Source: JBBTCJ01 sp038043285
GTDB taxonomy: Bacteria > Planctomycetota > Phycisphaerae > UBA1845
Assembly: GCA_038043285.1 (NCBI GenBank)
Contig: JBBTCJ010000092.1
Location: forward strand, 1 to 53,274
Length of the DNA stretch: 53,274 nt
Direction: 5' to 3'
The notes under the pieces are model-generated. The model made no database searches. It was not told the DNA's origin and saw nothing but the letters and a program-made list of their open reading frames with translations. A program made the position numbers and the translations under genes. Shown piece after piece: positions 49,329 through 53,274 of this stretch (positions within the stretch are counted from its first letter, which is position 1; every line of letters starts with the position of its first letter).

Positions 49329-52300
49329 ATGAGGTCACATCTGGCGGTTTGGCTGTTGGTTGGGGTGGAGTTGGCGTTGTCGGCGCAGAGCGGTCAGGCT
49401 GCGCCGGTACGGATTGCCGATGCTCAAGCGGTTCCGAACGGGTTGGCGGTTACGGATGGATTCGCCTACTGGGTTGAGGGAAATACAGGCGAGTTCTGCA
49501 CCCCGACCGCCGTACGGAAGGTGGACGCCGGCGGGGGATCGATCACCTCGCTGTACGACGAGGACCCCGCCTGCACGCGCTGGCCTACTAAGGTCCGCTC
49601 CGACGGAGCGTATGTATTTTTCGTGGTCTGGGGCTCGCCCAATTACACGATCCAGCGAGTCTGGGTGGGCGGAGGCACACCCACGACAATTGCCACGGCC
49701 AGCGGCTCGATCGTTGACCTCGAAATCGACGACTCCTACGTATGGTGGCGGGACGGCATAGGCATTCGCCGCACGTCCAAAGACGGCGGGGCAATCACGA
49801 ACTACTACGCGACCTCGCCGTCGCTCATCTCAGACATCGAAGTCACCGACGACCCCACGGGCCTCATCTTCTGGGCGTCCGATATCAACATCCTGTATCG
49901 AAGCAAGACATCCACCGGTACGCCCGCTACCTTCAGTCCCGACGCGACGGTTATCAACCATGTGCACCTCAACTCCGCTGCGGCCAACGATACCGCATAC
50001 GTCTACTGGAAAGATGCGAACCAGCGGATCCGCCGCCGGGCCGTAAGCGGCGGCACGATCACAACGCTCTATGACGCCGCTGCCGGACGAACCATCTACG
50101 ACGTCGTGGTCGACGACACCCACGTCTACTGGATAGAATATGCGGGCGTGGGGAGTGCGCTGATCCGACGCGTCGCGGTCGGGTCCACGTGCACCGACGC
50201 CACCTGTACGAACATCGTCTTGCAATCTACAGTCCCACAGTCTTTGCAACTCGACGATTGGTATGTCTACTACACCGACGTCGATGTCTGGCGCGAGCGC
50301 AAGGACGCCACGGCGACGCTGCCTAACGCACTTTGGAACACCGCGGAAATCACGCAGGCGGTCGCCAACATTCAAACCAATCCGGGCAATCTGTTCCTCG
50401 CCGTTGACAAGCCGACCCTGGTCCGCGGCTACCCTCGCGCCACTTCCAGGGACATGCCGTGGGTCCAGGCCGTCCTGCACGGGAAACGCCTTCCCGGCGG
50501 AACAACACTGTCCGGCTCGCCCCTCCGGCCCGTCCGAGGCTCGAAGTACATCCCGGTAGGCACAAGCACGATCGACCGCGGCGACATCTTCAAAAGCTTT
50601 GACTTCTGGCTTCCGACGGGTTGGCGCAACGCCGGCCAGATCGAATTGACCCTCGAAATCAACCCCGAGGGGGCGGTTCCGGAATCCAGCACGTCGGACA
50701 ATTTGAAAACCTTCAACGCAACGTTTACAAATACCGCCCCCGTGTGCCTGATGATGCTCCCGGTCCGCGGCACAGACCCATTCGGTGCGGACGCCATCTA
50801 TCGCGTGGGCGACACGGGCTTCTGGGATATTATCGAACGCTTCAAATCGCTCGTTCCTGCGCGCGACGTCTGGGTCTACTCCATCGACGCGATGGTTGAG
50901 GAACTCCAATGCTGCCACTGGGCCGCTTTCATCCCGTATCCATATTACGGTCCATATGAAGTCAAGGATGACTATAATCAGATCATTGCGTCGTTGATTG
51001 TGCGGTATAATTTTACCGACGATCCAGATGAATGCGAGGCCCAGAACGCCAATATTCACATGGTTGGACTGGTGGCCCCGTGGGTCGACAGCGGCTATGG
51101 TGGATATGCAAACTATTGGCAGAACGTCTCCTGGGTGAACATGGATTACTATGACTACATGGTTCCATTCTCGTCCCCTTGGGGTGGGCCTACGCTCGCA
51201 CAGGAAGTATCCCACAATTACTCGGGCCTGATTGGCGAGTTGTGGCGACACGTCAATTGTGGCGACCCCGATGGAATCAACGAAGAGTATCCTTATCCGC
51301 CATGCCAGATCGCTCCCAGCTTCAGCGAGACGACCTACTGGGGATACGACCCGATTACCGACAGGCCGATCGCGCCGGCCATGTCGGCCCCGGACTACCC
51401 CGTGTGGGGGCAGGACTACATGTCCTACGGCGACTCCCCCTGGGTGTCGGATTATACCTGGACTCGCTTCCCGCGCACTGAGGACGCTCTCTATGCGATG
51501 GCCGCCGTGGAACATGGTCTCGTTGGCCCACCGCCACCGCTCGGCGCGTCCGACGCTACAGAGGGCGGAACGTCGAGCGCAACTACGACGGTCGTGGCTG
51601 ACGACCTGCTCGTCGTAGGCGCGATCAACAAGACAAACCTGCGGTCCAGTCGCATTCACTCGGCTTACAAAGTAGCCCCGGGGATCCTTCCCCCCGCGAG
51701 GGTAGCCCAGGCACAGCTTGTGCAGGCGGTCGCCGCAGTCACGAGCGGGCAGTACTTCCTGGAGCTTCTGGATTCTGATTATCAGATTCTCTCCTCGACG
51801 CCCATTATCGCCGGCGACGGCTCGGAGCATGCACCTGACACCGAGAGCATGTTCTCGACGATTGTCCCCTTTGTTCCCGGCGCGATTGAGCTTCGCATAA
51901 CACAGAAAGGCGATGTGCTGACATCCCGTGCGATCAGTCTAATTCCCCCGGTTCTGGCTATCACATATCCCCCCGTGGGGACCGCGTTCGGGAACACGTT
52001 GCTCCTTCAGGTCTATGGATTGGATCCCGACGGCAGCTCCCTGGCGTACACCGTACAGTACAGTCCGGACGGCGGCCTTACGTGGCTAGCCGTGGCGACT
52101 GACTACCCAGGCGTCCAGAACGGAGTGACGACGATTACGATTGATGCCCCGCGACTTCGCGGGAGCATCAACGCGCCATTTCCTGGATTAGGACTCTTTC
52201 GCGTCATCGCCAGCGACGGAGTGAACACAACCATTACCCTATCTCCGCCACTTCAAGTGTCGCGCAAAGCTCCATTGGCCCATATCACCAAACCGGAGAA

Positions 52301-53274
52301 CAACCAGGCATTCCACCACGCGGATCGGATCGTCCTCCGCGGGCTGGGCTGGGATCCTGAAGATGCCACGCTTGCGAGCAGCGCGTTGTCATGGCGCGTC
52401 GGCAGCACCAACGTCGGAACCGGGCCTGAGGTCATCCTTCCGGGGCTCGCGCCGGGCGTCTATGTTGTACGCTTGACGGTCGCCGATGCTGACGGTGCCA
52501 CAGGGATCGACGAGGTCACGATTACGGTGTCAGTCAATCCGATCGAATCCAGCAACTGCTGCGCCGCGCACAGCGGCAATGGCTGCGACGTTGCCAGTTG
52601 CCAGACAGCCGTGTGTGCATGCGATGGGTCGTGCTGCAGCACCGGGTGGGATGCGTCCTGCGCCGGAAACTCCTGCGGTGCGCAGAATTTGTGCCCGGAA
52701 ATCTGCGGCGGTGCGGGCTCGGACCGTGACGGCGATGGCGATCCAGACTCCGTGGATAACTGCCCCTGGGTCTCCAATAGCACCCAACAAGACACCGACG
52801 GCGACGGCTTTGGTAATGCTTGCGACAATTGCCCGACAATAGCCAATGCGACGCAAGCAGACGATGACGCGGACGGGCTGGGCAACGCGTGCGATCCCTG
52901 CCCGAATGATGGCGAGAGTGACGTCGACGGGGACGGGTTGTGCGGGCACTCCGACAACTGCCCCTTCGTCGCCAACAGCACACAGACGGATTTTGACGGT
53001 GATGGTGTGGGTGACGAGTGCGACAATTGCATGTCATTCGCCAACGCGGACCAGGCCGACTGCGACGACGACGGCTTCGGAGATGTTTGCGCCATTGCCT
53101 TTGCGATGGAGGCCGACTGCAACAGCAATCGTATTCCCGACGTGTGTGACATCGGATACCTGAGAAGTCGAGACGCGAACCTGGATGCGATCCCCGACGA
53201 GTGTGCGGGTCCGCAAGCCCCGTTGCCGGAAGTCCCCGATCCCAACGATCCGATCCCGAATGCGTCGGGCACGA
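49329..53274 (+). CDS. Giant secreted multidomain protein, runs off the window end
   Basis: An open frame of 1,315 codons from ATG 49329 to the window end with no stop, preceded by AGGAGG. The signal peptide is about residues 1-24. Residues about 25-320 look like a beta-propeller (repeated YWVE, YWKD, YWIE, YYTD). Residues about 350-465 resemble a CARDB adhesion domain. Residues about 470-740 resemble a secreted metallopeptidase (LAQEVSHNY, HVNCG, YMSYGDSPWVSDYTW), but the HExxH equivalent reads QEVSH (Gln625, Glu626, His629). Ig-like regions follow, then a Cys-rich domain (about 1075-1125) with WDASC, then thrombospondin type 3 repeats (DGDGDPDSVDNCP and similar) and DCNSNRIPDVCD. It is probably an extracellular adhesin or inactive protease; function not known. 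Confidence 0.8.
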   Translation, partial: MRSHLAVWLLVGVELALSAQSGQAAPVRIADAQAVPNGLAVTDGFAYWVEGNTGEFCTPTAVRKVDAGGGSITSLYDEDPACTRWPTKVRSDGAYVFFVVWGSPNYTIQRVWVGGGTPTTIATASGSIVDLEIDDSYVWWRDGIGIRRTSKDGGAITNYYATSPSLISDIEVTDDPTGLIFWASDINILYRSKTSTGTPATFSPDATVINHVHLNSAAANDTAYVYWKDANQRIRRRAVSGGTITTLYDAAAGRTIYDVVVDDTHVYWIEYAGVGSALIRRVAVGSTCTDATCTNIVLQSTVPQSLQLDDWYVYYTDVDVWRERKDATATLPNALWNTAEITQAVANIQTNPGNLFLAVDKPTLVRGYPRATSRDMPWVQAVLHGKRLPGGTTLSGSPLRPVRGSKYIPVGTSTIDRGDIFKSFDFWLPTGWRNAGQIELTLEINPEGAVPESSTSDNLKTFNATFTNTAPVCLMMLPVRGTDPFGADAIYRVGDTGFWDIIERFKSLVPARDVWVYSIDAMVEELQCCHWAAFIPYPYYGPYEVKDDYNQIIASLIVRYNFTDDPDECEAQNANIHMVGLVAPWVDSGYGGYANYWQNVSWVNMDYYDYMVPFSSPWGGPTLAQEVSHNYSGLIGELWRHVNCGDPDGINEEYPYPPCQIAPSFSETTYWGYDPITDRPIAPAMSAPDYPVWGQDYMSYGDSPWVSDYTWTRFPRTEDALYAMAAVEHGLVGPPPPLGASDATEGGTSSATTTVVADDLLVVGAINKTNLRSSRIHSAYKVAPGILPPARVAQAQLVQAVAAVTSGQYFLELLDSDYQILSSTPIIAGDGSEHAPDTESMFSTIVPFVPGAIELRITQKGDVLTSRAISLIPPVLAITYPPVGTAFGNTLLLQVYGLDPDGSSLAYTVQYSPDGGLTWLAVATDYPGVQNGVTTITIDAPRLRGSINAPFPGLGLFRVIASDGVNTTITLSPPLQVSRKAPLAHITKPENNQAFHHADRIVLRGLGWDPEDATLASSALSWRVGSTNVGTGPEVILPGLAPGVYVVRLTVADADGATGIDEVTITVSVNPIESSNCCAAHSGNGCDVASCQTAVCACDGSCCSTGWDASCAGNSCGAQNLCPEICGGAGSDRDGDGDPDSVDNCPWVSNSTQQDTDGDGFGNACDNCPTIANATQADDDADGLGNACDPCPNDGESDVDGDGLCGHSDNCPFVANSTQTDFDGDGVGDECDNCMSFANADQADCDDDGFGDVCAIAFAMEADCNSNRIPDVCDIGYLRSRDANLDAIPDECAGPQAPLPEVPDPNDPIPNASGT

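Noticed and set aside
49830..51830. 666-codon open frame on the minus strand
   Set aside because: It is antisense to the continuous plus-strand secreted protein, which has a signal peptide and recognisable domains. The minus-strand product has no recognisable features.

Overview
The window is high-GC bacterial DNA that most likely comes from a planctomycete (Planctomycetota, probably Phycisphaerae-like). The evidence is indirect. There are secreted proteins with calcium-binding DCNxNGxPDEC-type repeats, dockerin-like and thrombospondin type 3 repeats, a choice-of-anchor V cytochrome, and a type II secretion (T2SS) locus with grossly enlarged secretin-type proteins. The first 51 bases are pure C, which looks like a contig-end artefact, so this is probably the start of a metagenomic contig. 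No rRNA, tRNA, CRISPR array, transposase or phage gene was seen.

Layout. (1) 0.1-10.4 kb, mixed genes: a triheme c-type cytochrome with a choice-of-anchor V domain and a dockerin-like segment; a frameshifted Ala/Asp-rich coiled-coil protein; an MMPL/RND exporter carrying an in-frame palindromic repeat; an S9 prolyl-oligopeptidase lipoprotein; a C4 zinc-ribbon coiled-coil protein; a membrane protein with an HEVLGH motif; and an acyl-CoA thioesterase. (2) 10.5-18.2 kb, iron-sulfur assembly: ygfZ (minus strand) diverges from a complete ISC set, iscR-iscS-iscU-iscA-hscB-hscA-fdx-iscX. A near-consensus promoter lies before iscR with an inverted-repeat operator inside it. (3) 18.2-21.6 kb, a small lipoprotein and a 900-residue secreted protein. 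(4) 22.1-45.2 kb, a minus-strand T2SS/type IV pilus-like operon in transcription order gspF-G-H-I-J-K, a PilM-PilN fusion (GspL role), a PilO/GspM-PKD-GspC/PilP fusion, a 2,780-residue protein made of about 25 tandem secretin-N-type modules with no secretin barrel, and a 1,544-residue GspD secretin with about 13 N-type modules. GspE and the prepilin peptidase are not in the window. (5) 45.6-48.8 kb, cmk (apparently leaderless) diverging from a YgiQ-type radical SAM gene. (6) 49.3-53.3 kb, one open frame running off the window end that encodes a very large secreted protein: propeller-like, CARDB-like, degenerate metalloprotease-like, Cys-rich and thrombospondin type 3 regions.

How the parts relate. 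The ISC proteins build and hand on Fe-S clusters, with YgfZ as a likely maintenance partner and IscR as feedback regulator. The T2SS proteins would export folded proteins across the outer membrane. The large secreted proteins at 18.9 kb and 49.3 kb are natural candidate substrates, though nothing in the sequence proves this. The strongest candidate for an undescribed system is the T2SS variant in which both a barrel-bearing secretin and a barrel-less partner consist of long arrays of ring-building N modules, together with an inner-membrane fusion protein carrying a PKD domain.

A second theme is several families of short palindromic repeats. They sit between genes, at successive junctions of the isc operon, and in at least one case inside a coding region in frame (MMPL exporter). 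Remnants appear in the YgiQ-like gene and possibly in the PilM-like gene.
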